Shown here: positions 8,458 through 17,530 of the stretch, piece after piece | Numbering within the stretch: position 1 is the stretch's first letter | Layout: every line of letters starts with the position of its first letter | DNA from: an uncultured Ignavibacteriota bacterium | GTDB taxonomy: Bacteria > Bacteroidota > Ignavibacteria > Palsa-1295 | DNA: 64,000 nt | Assembly (NCBI GenBank): GCA_903900335.1 | Contig: CAIUMP010000061.1 | Location: 62,001-126,000, forward strand | Direction: 5' to 3' | The notes under the pieces: model-generated | Seen by the model: the letters and a program-made list of their open reading frames with translations, nothing else | Told to the model about the DNA's origin: nothing | Database searches by the model: none | Program-made: the position numbers and the translations under genes

Positions 8458-9441
8458 CTAAGCTAATATCGGCAGCAACTCCGCCTTTTCCGGCTCACCG
8501 ACCATCCGGTAGATCGCATCCGCGACGCGCTGCATCAGCCATTGCGGTGTCGATGTCGCGCCGGTGACGGCGACGTTCTCCGCGCCTTCGAGCCAGGCCG
8601 GGTCGATCTCGCGTTCATCTTCGATGAAGTACGTGCGCGGGTTCGCATCGTGTGCTACGTGATACAGCACCCAGCCGTTCGAGCTGTTGCGTCCGGCGAC
8701 GAAGATCATCACATCCTGCGAGCGCGCAAGCTCGGCGAGCTTGGTTTCGCGGCCCGAGACTTGTCCGCAGATGGTGTCCTTCGCGTGGAATTCAACCGCG
8801 GTCTCCTCCATCGTGCCTTCGACAAGCTCGGCGATGCGCTCTTTCAATCGGTCGCGGATTTCGCGGAAGGTGGGGCGGTCCATTGTCGTCTGCGAGAAGA
8901 TGACAGTCGGGCGGTCGAAGCTCACTTTCGCCAGCGCCTCTTCCACCGATTTCACCACAATCGCTTCGTCATTGACAACGCCGCGCAAGCCAATCACTTC
9001 GGCATGATCCTTCTTCCCGAAGATGACGATCTGAAATCCCTTCTCGTAAAACTTTACAATGCGCTCTTGCACTTTCGAAACGACGGGGCATGTTGCGTCG
9101 ATGGCTTCGAGTCCAAGCTCGCGCATCTTTGCATAGGTTGATGGCGGCTCGCCGTGTGCGCGGATGAGAATCTTCGCGGGAATTGCGGCGGTCTTGTTCT
9201 CTTCGGCAATGCGCTCGAAATCGGCGTGGGTGATCGTGGTCAATCCTTCATCCTGCAGGCGGCGGACTTCGACGGGGTTGTGGATGATGTCGCCGAGGGA
9301 GTAGAGTTGCACCTCGGGCATGGGCGAGTCGGGCGAGGACGCCCGACCTACGCGTTGACCATTAAGCTCCGCCTCGGCGAAGTTAACGGCTCGGACGACG
9401 CCCCAGCAGAATCCAGAATTTTTATCGACGGTGACGATCAA
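8458..9441 (-). CDS. ispH: 4-hydroxy-3-methylbut-2-enyl diphosphate reductase (IspH/LytB)
   Basis: The 327-aa enzyme catalyses the last step of the DXP isoprenoid pathway, reducing HMBPP to IPP and DMAPP with a [4Fe-4S] cluster. The three cluster cysteines are present: Cys12 (NSGFCWGV), DATCPVVSK and DTICGQVSGR. RAHGEPPSTY, the substrate-binding SQTT and the NSSNG segment are also conserved. Between AEAELNG and LYSLGDIIHNP there is an extra segment of about 15 residues (RVGRASSPDSPMPEVQ) not expected in the family; it is encoded by a GTAG-hairpin repeat. The start codon overlaps the cmk stop by 4 bp (ATGA), indicating translational coupling. Confidence 0.94.
   Translation of the reverse strand: MIVTVDKNSGFCWGVVRAVNFAEAELNGQRVGRASSPDSPMPEVQLYSLGDIIHNPVEVRRLQDEGLTTITHADFERIAEENKTAAIPAKILIRAHGEPPSTYAKMRELGLEAIDATCPVVSKVQERIVKFYEKGFQIVIFGKKDHAEVIGLRGVVNDEAIVVKSVEEALAKVSFDRPTVIFSQTTMDRPTFREIRDRLKERIAELVEGTMEETAVEFHAKDTICGQVSGRETKLAELARSQDVMIFVAGRNSSNGWVLYHVAHDANPRTYFIEDEREIDPAWLEGAENVAVTGATSTPQWLMQRVADAIYRMVGEPEKAELLPILA
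9328..9351 (-). repeat. GTAG-hairpin (REP-like) repeat inside ispH
   Basis: Read on the minus strand: GTAG, then stem GTCGGGCG, loop TCCT, stem CGCCCGAC. Related copies are at 54606, 54913 and 55058. It is translated in frame as ispH residues VGRASSPDS. Confidence 0.8.
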
Positions 9442-10142
9442 TGTGCTAAAGTGGTAAGTGCTAAGTCCTGAGTTATACCGAGCCGGGCCTGTGCAAGTTC
9501 CAACACCCTCTTTACCTGCCCCTCAAACGTCAGGTTCGTCGTATCCACGACAACGGCATCCTCAGCTTGAACCAACGGACTGATCGCGCGCTCGCGGTCG
9601 CGCTTATCACGTTCGGCGATTTGATTGGCGAGTTCGTTCAATGGGATGTGCGTGCCGAGATTGTCATACTCCAACATCCTGCGCTCAGCGCGGACCAGTT
9701 GGTCTGCGACGAGAAATATCTTGAGTTCGGCGTCCGGGAAGACAACGGTGCCAATATCACGGCCTTCCAACACTACTCCTCCATCCTTGCCGATCTCCCG
9801 TTGTTTCTCTACCAGCTTCGCGCGGACTTCGGGATTCGTCGAAAGCTCGCTCGCGAGGAGTGCAATGTCCGGCTCTTGAATTTCGCGGGATACATCAACG
9901 CCATCGAGTAGAATCTTCCCTGTGTCGCTAAAACCAATTTGCGCTTCGGAGATGAGTTGGTGGAGGCGCTCGGGATCGTGCCCGCCGTGATCTCTGCGCC
10001 GGACAAGCAGTGCGAAGGCTCGGTACATCGCGCCAGTGTTTAGGTGCAGAAAGCCCAATCGCTCGGCGACTCGTTTGGCCGTCGAGCTCTTGCCTGACCC
10101 AACAGGGCCATCGATCGCTATGATTATTCCGTTCTTGCGCAA
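9438..10142 (-). CDS. cmk: Cytidylate kinase
   Basis: The 234-aa protein phosphorylates CMP/dCMP. It shows the P-loop GPVGSGKSS near the N-terminus, FLHLNTGAMYRAFAL, the NMP-binding segment VSREIQEPDIALLASELS, VVLEGRDIGTVVFPDAELK, and the lid region RDKRDRERAISPLVQAEDA. The start is TTG (M-RKNGIIIAIDG), since no ATG fits. The coding sequence ends inside the ispH start (ATGA overlap), so cmk leads the operon. A GTAACGA-type inverted repeat lies 19 bp upstream of the start. Confidence 0.94.
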   Translation of the reverse strand: MRKNGIIIAIDGPVGSGKSSTAKRVAERLGFLHLNTGAMYRAFALLVRRRDHGGHDPERLHQLISEAQIGFSDTGKILLDGVDVSREIQEPDIALLASELSTNPEVRAKLVEKQREIGKDGGVVLEGRDIGTVVFPDAELKIFLVADQLVRAERRMLEYDNLGTHIPLNELANQIAERDKRDRERAISPLVQAEDAVVVDTTNLTFEGQVKRVLELAQARLGITQDLALTTLAH

Positions 10143-10160
10143 GCGTTTTTGTAAGTGGAT

Positions 10161-10227
10161 GGGTAACGAGAAACGGGTAACGAGTCGTTCGCAAACAGAC
10201 TCGTTACCCGTTACTGAAAAACTCGTT
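10161..10227. repeat. GTAACGA-type inverted repeat upstream of cmk
   Basis: GGGTAACGAG is followed by a perfect 14-bp arm ACGGGTAACGAGTC (10173-10186), a spacer of 11 bp and the reverse complement GACTCGTTACCCGT (10198-10211), then more degenerate copies. It fills nearly the whole gap between the lipoprotein gene stop (10232) and the cmk start (10142). Confidence 0.85.
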
Positions 10228-10231
10228 GCTC

Positions 10232-10870
10232 TTAGCTGCTGAATTGCGTGTTCACAATCGTCAGCTCATTCGGATACTTGATGCTGCCAATCGGAGTGGA
10301 CATCGTCGGTTGCGCTTTGAGTTGAATGCGCGACGCGCCTTGTCCAGAAATGGCAAGCGCGAGATTGAGCATATCGTTATAGCCTTTATCTGCGAAGAAC
10401 TGCTTGAGATCTACCGTTACTTGCAGCGGCATTATCACGGTGGTGCCGCCAGCCGGTACACCGACTGGTGCACCGATTCCACCGGAGATCGTCTCATGGT
10501 TGTCGATCAAAAGTCTCCACGGAAACTCGGAGACTTGCAGGGAACTAAGCACCGTGCTGCCCTGCGTTGGCTGGTTCGGATTCTTTGCCGCGACGTTCAG
10601 CGTAAAAGTCAGCGGGAATTTTCCCGAGCTAAATGCGCCGAGAAGATTCACACCGTCCATGATGCTGAAATCGGAAACGCTATGCTTGTTCGCGATGTCG
10701 ATCCCTGCCAGACGGACGGAAGCCACATCGTTAAGCTTGAATTGAATGCGTGAGACGCCGGCCAAGGCATTCAGCGCAGCGCAGGAGCTTAACGTCGATG
10801 AAAGAACGGCGGCCCCGAGAAGCAATGCGACGAATGCGCCAAATAGTCCGGTGCGTTTCAAGCTTGTCAT
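10232..10870 (-). CDS. LEA14-like (LEA_2 / WHy domain) lipoprotein
   Basis: The protein has 212 residues from the ATG at 10870. An upstream TTG would add 11 residues, but the ATG gives a normal lipoprotein signal. The signal sequence ends in the lipobox LSSC; Ala follows the Cys, so transport to the outer membrane is likely. The mature part (RIQFKLNDVASVRLAGIDIA...FPLTFTLNVAAKNPN...PWRLLIDNHETISG...VPAGGTTVIMPLQVTVDL) has the pattern of the LEA type 2/WHy domain found in desiccation- and stress-related bacterial proteins. Function is inferred from fold only. A weaker reading is a generic DUF of the same immunoglobulin-like fold. Confidence 0.7.
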   Translation of the reverse strand: MTSLKRTGLFGAFVALLLGAAVLSSTLSSCAALNALAGVSRIQFKLNDVASVRLAGIDIANKHSVSDFSIMDGVNLLGAFSSGKFPLTFTLNVAAKNPNQPTQGSTVLSSLQVSEFPWRLLIDNHETISGGIGAPVGVPAGGTTVIMPLQVTVDLKQFFADKGYNDMLNLALAISGQGASRIQLKAQPTMSTPIGSIKYPNELTIVNTQFSS

Positions 10871-11055
10871 GATACTGTTAGTAATAGTGGATTGAGAATT
10901 CAATCTATGTTACCAGCGATGTCTGCGATTGTTTCAGTAAACATTATTCATGGTGATTCATCGCGGGGAGCGGAAGCTGCTTGGCAGAACGAGCGGCACA
11001 AAACAAAACGTCCCCGCTTGCGCAGGGACGTTTTGGAATATCGCTATTCAGAATG

Positions 11056-11129
11056 CGGAGCGGACGGGACTCGAACCCGCGACCTCCTACGTGACAGGCA
11101 GGCGTTCTAACCAACTGAACTACCACTCC
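11056..11129 (-). tRNA. tRNA-Asp (GTC)
   Basis: The full cloverleaf is on the minus strand: 5' acceptor GGAGTGG pairing with CCGCTCC, D arm TTCAGTTGGTTAGAA, anticodon loop CTGTCAC with anticodon GTC, and T arm GCGGGTTCGAGTCCCGT. The discriminator is G. CCA is not encoded. Confidence 0.95.
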
Positions 11130-11252
11130 TTTTCAAATCAGAACTAAGGATTAATTCTTGCGCGGCGTTCAACTTGCAAGAGCCTGAGTAAGTTCTTCCA
11201 AATCCCACACCCGAATTCTTAATTCTTAATTTTCAATACTTCATTGAAAACG

Positions 11253-11325
<73 letters not shown>

Positions 11326-11467
11326 AAAACGGGCACATTTTCCCAACAGTCTTCGTCGGGAGGCCCCATAACCTTCCGGTATGAAGGCACGGTTCCCCCG
11401 ATTCGCAATTCGGCAAGGACAAGTCGGGCGGAAGGATGTTGCTGTACGAGTTGTTCTTTGCTCCGCC

Positions 11468-12610
11468 ATGCAAATCGAAACGAACAAATCGCTCGCACCG
11501 CTCACCACGTTCAAGATCGGCGGCCCAGCACGGGAATTCGCACGAATCGTGGATTCCATGGAGGTTCCAGCCGCGTTGAAGCACGCTGAGCAACGCGGGG
11601 TAAAGGTGCTCGTGCTCGGAGGTGGTAGCAATATGCTCGTCTCCGATGCCGGATTCGATGGCCTCGTCATCCAGGTTGCGAATCGTGGCATTGAACGGCT
11701 ACCCGACGATGAGACACACAAGCTGCTTCGAGTGGCATCAGGAGAAGTGTGGGATGATGTTGTGAAGTTCTCGGTGGAGAATTATTTGTGGGGCATCGAG
11801 AATCTGTCGCGAATTCCCGGGCAAGCGGGGTCTCTCGCAGTGCAGAACGTTGGGGCGTATGGACAGGAGGCGAGGAATGTCATTGTCTCCGTGGAGGTGT
11901 ACGATAGGAAGCAGAACGAATTCCGAACCCTAAGCAACGAGGAGTGCCTGTTCCGCTATCGCTCCAGCATCTTCAATTCGACAGAAAAGGATCGATACGT
12001 AATTCTCTCAACGAGACTTCGCCTTTCAACCGTCCCGCTTCGCAATTTCTCCTACCCGGATGTACGCAAGCGCTTCGAAGTGAACCCTGAGCCGACTCAG
12101 CAGCAGATTCGAGAGGCGATCAAGGAGATACGAGATAAGAAATTTCCTTTTCCGGCGGAGTCGGTGGAAGGGAATGCAGGGTCGTTCTTCAAAAATTCAG
12201 CACTGACGGCTCCGGAGCTTCTCGAACTAGAGCGTTGCTTCGAACGAAATCTTCCAGACTCGCTTGCCCGCTTCCACGAGATCTCAAGCAGGTTCGGAAA
12301 CACGATTCCCCTTGCCTTCGATACCCGATTCAAGATCCCCAGCGCATTCATCCTCGAAGCATGCGGTCTCAAAGGCTTCCGCATCGGAGATGTGATGCTC
12401 AATCCCTCACAGCCAGTAGTGGTGTTGAATGTAACGGGGAAGGCTTCGGCGGCGGATGTGCTTACGCTCGTGCAGGAAGTGCGAAAGATCGTCCAGCATA
12501 AGACGGGGCTGCATCTATTTACCGAGCCGGAGCTGATCGGATTCGCTGAACATGAGTTGCGTTCGTACGGATTTATTGATTCGGAGATCGAGCGATACTG
12601 TAAAGCTTGA
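11468..12610 (+). CDS. murB: UDP-N-acetylenolpyruvoylglucosamine reductase
   Basis: The 380-aa FAD enzyme makes UDP-MurNAc in peptidoglycan synthesis. Family motifs are NKSLAPLTTFKIGGPAREF at the N-terminus (which fixes the ATG at 11468 rather than one 29 codons upstream), VLGGGSNMLVSDAGFDGLVI, SRIPGQAGSLAVQNVGAYGQE, FRYRSSIF, the catalytic EGNAGSFFKNS and the C-terminal EACGLKGFRIGDV. The length and the inserted C-terminal part fit the longer E. coli-type (type I) MurB. It is a single gene downstream of two divergently read tRNA genes, with a terminator just behind it. Confidence 0.95.
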   Translation: MQIETNKSLAPLTTFKIGGPAREFARIVDSMEVPAALKHAEQRGVKVLVLGGGSNMLVSDAGFDGLVIQVANRGIERLPDDETHKLLRVASGEVWDDVVKFSVENYLWGIENLSRIPGQAGSLAVQNVGAYGQEARNVIVSVEVYDRKQNEFRTLSNEECLFRYRSSIFNSTEKDRYVILSTRLRLSTVPLRNFSYPDVRKRFEVNPEPTQQQIREAIKEIRDKKFPFPAESVEGNAGSFFKNSALTAPELLELERCFERNLPDSLARFHEISSRFGNTIPLAFDTRFKIPSAFILEACGLKGFRIGDVMLNPSQPVVVLNVTGKASAADVLTLVQEVRKIVQHKTGLHLFTEPELIGFAEHELRSYGFIDSEIERYCKA

Positions 12611-12623
12611 GTCCATTAACACA

Positions 12624-12650
12624 AAGGCCCCGGCGAATTGCCGAGGCCTT
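12624..12650. terminator. Hairpin behind murB
   Basis: An 11-bp stem with one mismatch (AAGGCCCCGGC / GCCGAGGCCTT, loop GAATT) starts 14 bp after the murB stop. T-richness follows on the minus strand only (CCTTTGTGTT), so it could work in both directions between the convergent genes. Confidence 0.6.
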
Positions 12651-12740
12651 CATGCGAACTCTCTCCGACGCCCGTCCCCTTTGCAGAGGAGCGGGGAGAA
12701 ATTAATTAATTAACACTTGTCAGGCAATCGCTTCATCGGT

Positions 12741-12770
12741 GGAGCGGACTGGAATTTCACAGTCCGCTCC
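12741..12770. terminator. Hairpin behind the collagen-like gene
   Basis: A perfect 11-bp stem GGAGCGGACTG / CAGTCCGCTCC has an 8-bp loop. It is 34 bp downstream of the stop of the minus-strand gene at 12805 and lacks a clear U-tract, so its role as terminator or mRNA 3' stabiliser is uncertain. Confidence 0.45.
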
Positions 12771-12804
12771 GAAGGATGATTTCGTTACCCGCCGTCACAC
12801 CAAA

Positions 12805-15330
12805 TTAGTTGATGATGACGTAGTTGACCGTGACCGTATCCGGGCCAGGGTTGCTTGTGCTGAGCACACCTGCACCGATGCGCGAGAGGCGGATCGTGAA
12901 GTTGTGGTTTGTTCCGTTCGGCGGTACAGTGATCTCACCAACATACGGCCCTGTGCTGCCGACACTACCGACCATATTGAAGGTAATGATGCTGTTGTTC
13001 GTGATATTGTCATTGTAGATCACAGCGGTGATCGAGGTCGGGTTCACGCCGGTCGGCGTGAAGAAGGCCTGCCCTGCGAACGCCGTTCCATGACTGCCGG
13101 ACGTACCGTTGCCGCTCACGGGAGCCTGGACAGTCGTTGCGGTCAGGGTGGTGAACGTCGGGTTGGCATTCAAGCGCGCACTGTTGATCGTCGTGTTACC
13201 GGAGTTGATCGCGCTGATAAGGTTATTACCCTGCGCGCTGCTGCTGGTCGGTAGATACTGATCGCCAGTCCATGTGTTCGAGTTCGCGACGTCGAGGCTG
13301 AGCGTGGAGCTTCCACCGAGAGAAACCGAAGCATTCGTCGTTGAAAGACCGCTGCCCGCATTGACTGTCACGGCGCTATTCGCGAGTTCTGCATTCGAGA
13401 TCGCACCATTCGCGAAGTTCACTGTGCCAGAGGCGTAGATGTTGCGCCACTGGTGCGTTGCATCACCAAGATCGATGGTACCGTTGGTTGCCGGTGTGTT
13501 CGGACCCGCAGGACCGGTTGCACCAACATTACCTTGCGGACCCGTGGCGCCAGTGTTACCTGTCGGGCCTTGTGGGCCTGTCGGACCAGTGTTACCGATC
13601 GGGCCTTGTGGGCCTGTCGAACCAGTGTTACCGATTGGACCCTGTGGGCCTGTCGCACCAGTGTTACCGATCGGGCCTTGTGGGCCGGTCGAACCAGTGT
13701 TACCAATTGGACCCTGTGGGCCTGTCGCACCAGTGTTACCGATGGGACCCTGTGGCCCTGTCGAACCGGTGTTACCGATCGGGCCTTGCGGACCTGTCGG
13801 ACCAGTGTTACCGATCGGGCCTTGTGGGCCTGTCGCACCAGTGTTACCAATTGGGCCTTGCGGGCCTGTCGGACCAGTGTTACCGATCGGGCCTTGGGGG
13901 CCTGTCGCACCAGTGTTACCAATTGGGCCTTGCGGGCCTGTCGAACCAGTGTTACCGATCGGGCCTTGTGGGCCTGTAGCACCAGTGTTGCCGATTGGGC
14001 CCTGTGGGCCAGTGGCGCCTCGCGGGCCTGTGTTACCGATCGGGCCTTGTGGGCCTGTTGCACCGGTGTTACCAATTGGACCCTGTGGGCCGGTCGGGCC
14101 TGTTGGGCCGGACTGAGGCGTGATCCAGGAAAGTGTACCCGAACCGTTGTTCGAGAGCACATAGCCAGAGGTCGTCGATGTCGAAGGGAAGTGATAACCG
14201 TTTATCGTGCCTGTCACACTGAGATTGCCACTCAGAGTCGCATTCGCACCCGCGAGATTGCCAGTAAGTGTAACGTTCCCGACTGAGAGATCTCCACTCA
14301 AGTCAAAATTTCCCACTTCCAGCAAATCGGCGAAGATTCCAATTTGGTTGCCAGGAGTAAAGCTGCCAATATTATCAACATTGACACCCCCCGTGTTAAT
14401 GTTCCCATCTGCAGCCCAGTTGAAGCTTTGGCTACCGTTGTTGAACATTAAGAAGCTCCCGACATCACTCCCCTTGGTGATATCAATCGAATTCCCCGTG
14501 CCAGACCCCTGTGTCACAGCTGGATCAAGCAGCACGGCCGAGCCGCCTGTATGCGAATCAACATAGGCCTTGGTTGCGGCATCATCGGTGGCAACTGGGG
14601 TGCCAACTGCGTGAATGACATGACTACCCATGCTCAGTGTACCACCGATGGCGGTGTTACCCTGGAGTGAGGATGTGCCCGTAACCGTGAGGTTGCCTGT
14701 GACCGTAAGGTTGGCCTGTGCGCCCTCACCCTTTGTCATGGTCATGCCGCTTGGCATGCCGCCCTTGAGCATGAGCGTGTTCGTGCTCGGATCCACGCTG
14801 GCTTCGATGCCATCCGTTACGATGTTCACATCACCACCCTTGGTGTTGACCTTCTGTCCATTGATGGAGAGTGAACCGACGTAGTCCATTCCCATCTTCT
14901 TTGCCGTGATCGCGCCATCGGCGACGTTCATTGCGTAAGGCACCGTTGAGAGTGGTGTGAGTGGGAGCATCTGCTCGCCACCGATCGTGACGCCCGCGAA
15001 GAGCGCACCATCGAGTGTTCCAGCAGCCGGAAGCGGCGTGGCACCCGAACCCAGCTCGATGGAGAATACGCCGTTCTGCACATGTGTCAGATAGGTATCC
15101 TGCCATACGGAGTGGGAGCCGTTCTTGTCCGAGTAGAGATTGACGGTGATCGAGTAATCGCCATCCTTCACGGGCTGACCGTCCTTGCTTGTGATCAATC
15201 CCTGATAGGACAGGGTCTTTGGAATGTCAATGCTGTGCGTCGCCGGAGCAGTGAGCTGCGCGAACGAGCTGCTGCTGCTACCTGCGAGGAGCGCGGCACC
15301 AACAGTTAATGCAAGTAGAAAACGTCTCAT
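12805..15330 (-). CDS. Secreted collagen-like protein with [10 protein letters not shown] repeats
   Basis: The 841-aa protein starts with a signal peptide ([20 protein letters not shown]). An N-terminal domain ([20 protein letters not shown]...[20 protein letters not shown]...[17 protein letters not shown]) is common to bacterial tail-fibre- or adhesin-like secreted proteins. A middle part has repeated beta-structure words ([16 protein letters not shown]). About 205 residues of uninterrupted Gly-X-Y triplets follow (around residues 407-611), mostly the 15-residue unit [15 protein letters not shown] and variants. A C-terminal globular domain of about 230 residues, rich in Thr and Asn, would act as a trimerisation or adhesion head. 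There is no T9SS domain. Probable role: a trimeric surface fibre. It is divergent from the tail-fibre-like gene at 16214 across an 880-bp gap. Confidence 0.8.
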   Translation of the reverse strand: MRRFLLALTVGAALLAGSSSSSFAQLTAPATHSIDIPKTLSYQGLITSKDGQPVKDGDYSITVNLYSDKNGSHSVWQDTYLTHVQNGVFSIELGSGATPLPAAGTLDGALFAGVTIGGEQMLPLTPLSTVPYAMNVADGAITAKKMGMDYVGSLSINGQKVNTKGGDVNIVTDGIEASVDPSTNTLMLKGGMPSGMTMTKGEGAQANLTVTGNLTVTGTSSLQGNTAIGGTLSMGSHVIHAVGTPVATDDAATKAYVDSHTGGSAVLLDPAVTQGSGTGNSIDITKGSDVGSFLMFNNGSQSFNWAADGNINTGGVNVDNIGSFTPGNQIGIFADLLEVGNFDLSGDLSVGNVTLTGNLAGANATLSGNLSVTGTINGYHFPSTSTTSGYVLSNNGSGTLSWITPQSGPTGPTGPQGPIGNTGATGPQGPIGNTGPRGATGPQGPIGNTGATGPQGPIGNTGSTGPQGPIGNTGATGPQGPIGNTGPTGPQGPIGNTGATGPQGPIGNTGPTGPQGPIGNTGSTGPQGPIGNTGATGPQGPIGNTGSTGPQGPIGNTGATGPQGPIGNTGSTGPQGPIGNTGPTGPQGPTGNTGATGPQGNVGATGPAGPNTPATNGTIDLGDATHQWRNIYASGTVNFANGAISNAELANSAVTVNAGSGLSTTNASVSLGGSSTLSLDVANSNTWTGDQYLPTSSSAQGNNLISAINSGNTTINSARLNANPTFTTLTATTVQAPVSGNGTSGSHGTAFAGQAFFTPTGVNPTSITAVIYNDNITNNSIITFNMVGSVGSTGPYVGEITVPPNGTNHNFTIRLSRIGAGVLSTSNPGPDTVTVNYVIIN
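13497..14112 (-). repeat. 45-bp tandem repeats encoding the collagen triplets
   Basis: About 13 tandem copies of a 45-bp unit encode [13 protein letters not shown](A/S/P)T. They are nearly identical at DNA level, with a few codon-third-position differences and two short irregular units. Open frames on the opposite strand here are shadows of this periodicity. The copy number is likely to vary between strains. Confidence 0.9.
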
Positions 15331-16213
15331 GATGAGCCTCTAATTTATGAATGAAGAATCGAGTTGACTAAATCTTAACGAATGCAACGCGGCCCGCCTG
15401 AAGGGGCAGTGCCGATGACACACTGCAGGACCCGCTTGCGAAGAGGTGTGGGGGAACCCCTCGAAAGCTGGTCGTCTGCGCTACCAAGTGCGTGCCCAGT
15501 CAGTGGGGTACTGTGCAGCAAGGCCGCGTCAAAACCGGTATTGAAGAAAATTCAAAAAATGAACAACCTATACGTGGGCCGAAAGGTACGGCAGCAAGAT
15601 TTCCTGCTCTTCCGACGTATGCCTATCCGGCGAGGTCATAAACGCCATACAGCAGTAAACAACGCGCCCCGATGAAACGATATCGATGATGTGCAGTACC
15701 GACGACCGAAAAATTAATTCTCGTTACGAACCACACGATCGCGCTTCAAGAACACGAACCCCGGCTACCCATCACACGCGGTGTACTTCACTGCGGGGAG
15801 ATACGCAACCAGGTCTGAACGCCCTGACCCCACAAAAAGGGGCCGAATTCACGCATTTGGTAATGCTTTAGAATCCCTCAAAGCTCAACGTCAGCGAAGG
15901 ATGCCTAGCAAAGCACTCCAAATATAAGCAAATAATCCGGCCCGCCGTGAAAAAGCCCTTCTACCTGGATGCCTTTGACGCTGGCAGGTCTCCATTCAGG
16001 TCGACCGCTAATGGGAAGAGATCTATCGCAACTCCCTCATCGCAGCGAAGCCCGTGCTTTGAAAAATCATCCTAGCAAGCGAAAAATTGGTTATCTTTGT
16101 GGCGGTTTATTAGGATGGGTCGTTGCCGTATTGTTGGCACCCAAGGTTGTTTACCATCCGGTTTCTCCTGGCAGCACCCAAGGTTTTCTAAACATTAACT
16201 TAACTCCACATAC
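15331..16213. other. Long intergenic region between two divergent surface-protein genes
   Basis: About 880 bp have no gene I can support. Short frames (for example 15382-15675 and 15969-16217) lack start signals and any family pattern. The region must carry both divergent promoters. The only promoter-like word I see is TATCTTTG at 16092-16099. No strong hairpin or RNA gene was recognised. Confidence 0.5.
16092..16099 (+). promoter_or_regulatory. Possible Bacteroidota-type -7 box
   Basis: TATCTTTG matches the TAnnTTTG consensus of Bacteroidota housekeeping promoters and lies 115 bp upstream of the start at 16214. A TTG -33 element at the usual spacing is not present, so this is weak. Confidence 0.25.
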
Positions 16214-17431
16214 ATGAAGAATCTACTCGGAAGGTTCGCAACACTTGCTCTTACGGTCGGCCTGGCCGCCTCGGCAAATGCACAGGCTCCTACCACAACG
16301 AACATCGGCGTACTACAACTCAATGATGGCGCCGGCCATTACATGACGATCTCAACGCCACAAGTCGGAGATCCGGGCTATGCATCATGGATCGCTGGTG
16401 GCACATTGAATTGGAAGATTCCGATTCCTCCTTCTTCCGGTGCCAATGCGGGCTTTGTCGTACCTGGCACATCCGCAGGACAGACGTTGGTTTGGGTTGC
16501 ACCCGGTGGCGGTGGCGGCTCACAGGGCTACTGGAATTACAGTGCTGGTGCAGGAGTCACAACCAGCGGTACAGGTACCACGAATACCCTGCCGAAATTT
16601 ACAGGCGCGTCTACAATTGCAAATTCCTCCATTTCGGATGTTGCTGGTGCGCTCACCTTTAGTGGTTACACAACCGGCATTTTGCACTCGGGCGCTGCCG
16701 GAGCTATTACCAGTTCTGCCGTCGCACTAGGTGGAGCAGATGTGACCGGGATCCTTGGCGTTGCTAACGGGGGTACGGGAACTTCCACCGCCTTCAATGC
16801 CGGCAACATCGTGTACGCTGGAGCAAGCGGCGTCTATACCTCGAACAATAACTTCGGTTACGACGCGACGAACAAGACGCAGTTCTTAGTCAACGGAGCT
16901 AATTCCCTTCTTTACCTTGGTGGTGGCGCAAACACTGGCTCAGAAGTCAAGTTCAATGATATTATTGGAGGGAACATTTCTCTCTATAATAAGGGCGACG
17001 GCAAACTGACCTTTGCGCAAACCTCTGGACAGGGCCAGCCGAATCTCGCTGGGACCGTTCTAATGACACTGACCACCGCTGGCTCGCTCACGCTGAGCAC
17101 ATACACTTCTGGTGTGCTTCACACCAACGGTAGCGGTGCGGTCACTGCGGCGGCCGTCAATCTTTCATCTACCGATGTCTCCATGCCATACCGTTCAGCA
17201 AGCGCAGCTGGAAATGTGGCAGTCGCGACGAGCGACTACACGGTAAAGCTTACCGGCGGCGGTACCACCGGCGTCACGATGCCAGGCGCGGGCGTGGCAA
17301 CCGGCCAGATCATCACTGTGTGGAACACCACCGGTGCTGGCCTCGCAACTGGTGCGTTCGCGATTCCGAACAATGCAGCTTGGCAGCTGTTGTGGGATGG
17401 CGCAGCGTGGCAGCACCTGCCGCTCCAGTAA
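16214..17431 (+). CDS. Secreted tail-fibre/adhesin-like protein
   Basis: The 405-aa protein has a signal peptide (MKNLLGRFATLALTVGLAASANA). Its composition is dominated by Gly, Thr, Ser and Ala. It contains LGVANGGTGTSTAFNAGNIV, a word typical of phage tail-fibre and trimeric adhesin-like proteins, and two related segments (YTTGILHSGAAGAITSSAV and YTSGVLHTNGSGAVTAAAV) that mark an internal duplication. The C-terminus (GVTMPGAGVATGQIITVWNT...WQLLWDGAAWQHLPLQ) resembles a small beta-rich head. No T9SS domain is seen. It is probably extracellular; the partner or ligand is unknown. A strong bidirectional terminator follows. Confidence 0.65.
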   Translation: MKNLLGRFATLALTVGLAASANAQAPTTTNIGVLQLNDGAGHYMTISTPQVGDPGYASWIAGGTLNWKIPIPPSSGANAGFVVPGTSAGQTLVWVAPGGGGGSQGYWNYSAGAGVTTSGTGTTNTLPKFTGASTIANSSISDVAGALTFSGYTTGILHSGAAGAITSSAVALGGADVTGILGVANGGTGTSTAFNAGNIVYAGASGVYTSNNNFGYDATNKTQFLVNGANSLLYLGGGANTGSEVKFNDIIGGNISLYNKGDGKLTFAQTSGQGQPNLAGTVLMTLTTAGSLTLSTYTSGVLHTNGSGAVTAAAVNLSSTDVSMPYRSASAAGNVAVATSDYTVKLTGGGTTGVTMPGAGVATGQIITVWNTTGAGLATGAFAIPNNAAWQLLWDGAAWQHLPLQ

Positions 17432-17447
17432 GAGCAAGTTTGTACTC

Positions 17448-17490
17448 AAAATAGAAATGGCCCCCGAAATTCGGGGGCCATTTCTATTTT
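17448..17490. terminator. Bidirectional terminator between convergent genes
   Basis: An almost perfect stem of about 19 bp (AAAATAGAAATGGCCCCCG paired with CGGGGGCCATTTCTATTTT) has a short AAATT loop. T-runs occur on both strands. It serves the + gene ending at 17431 and the - gene ending at 17531. Confidence 0.92.
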
Positions 17491-17530
17491 GTGCTACTCT
17501 TATTGATAAGACGGTCGCGTATGAAGCGAG

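Noticed and set aside
13439..14286. Long plus-strand frames rich in Gly-Pro-Cys-Val or Arg-Thr-Ser-Val repeats
   Set aside because: They are antisense shadows of the 45-bp collagen repeats of the minus-strand gene; no start signals or family pattern.
15382..15871. Frames of 97 and 61 codons in the surface-gene gap
   Set aside because: No start context and no recognisable domain; composition differs from genes.
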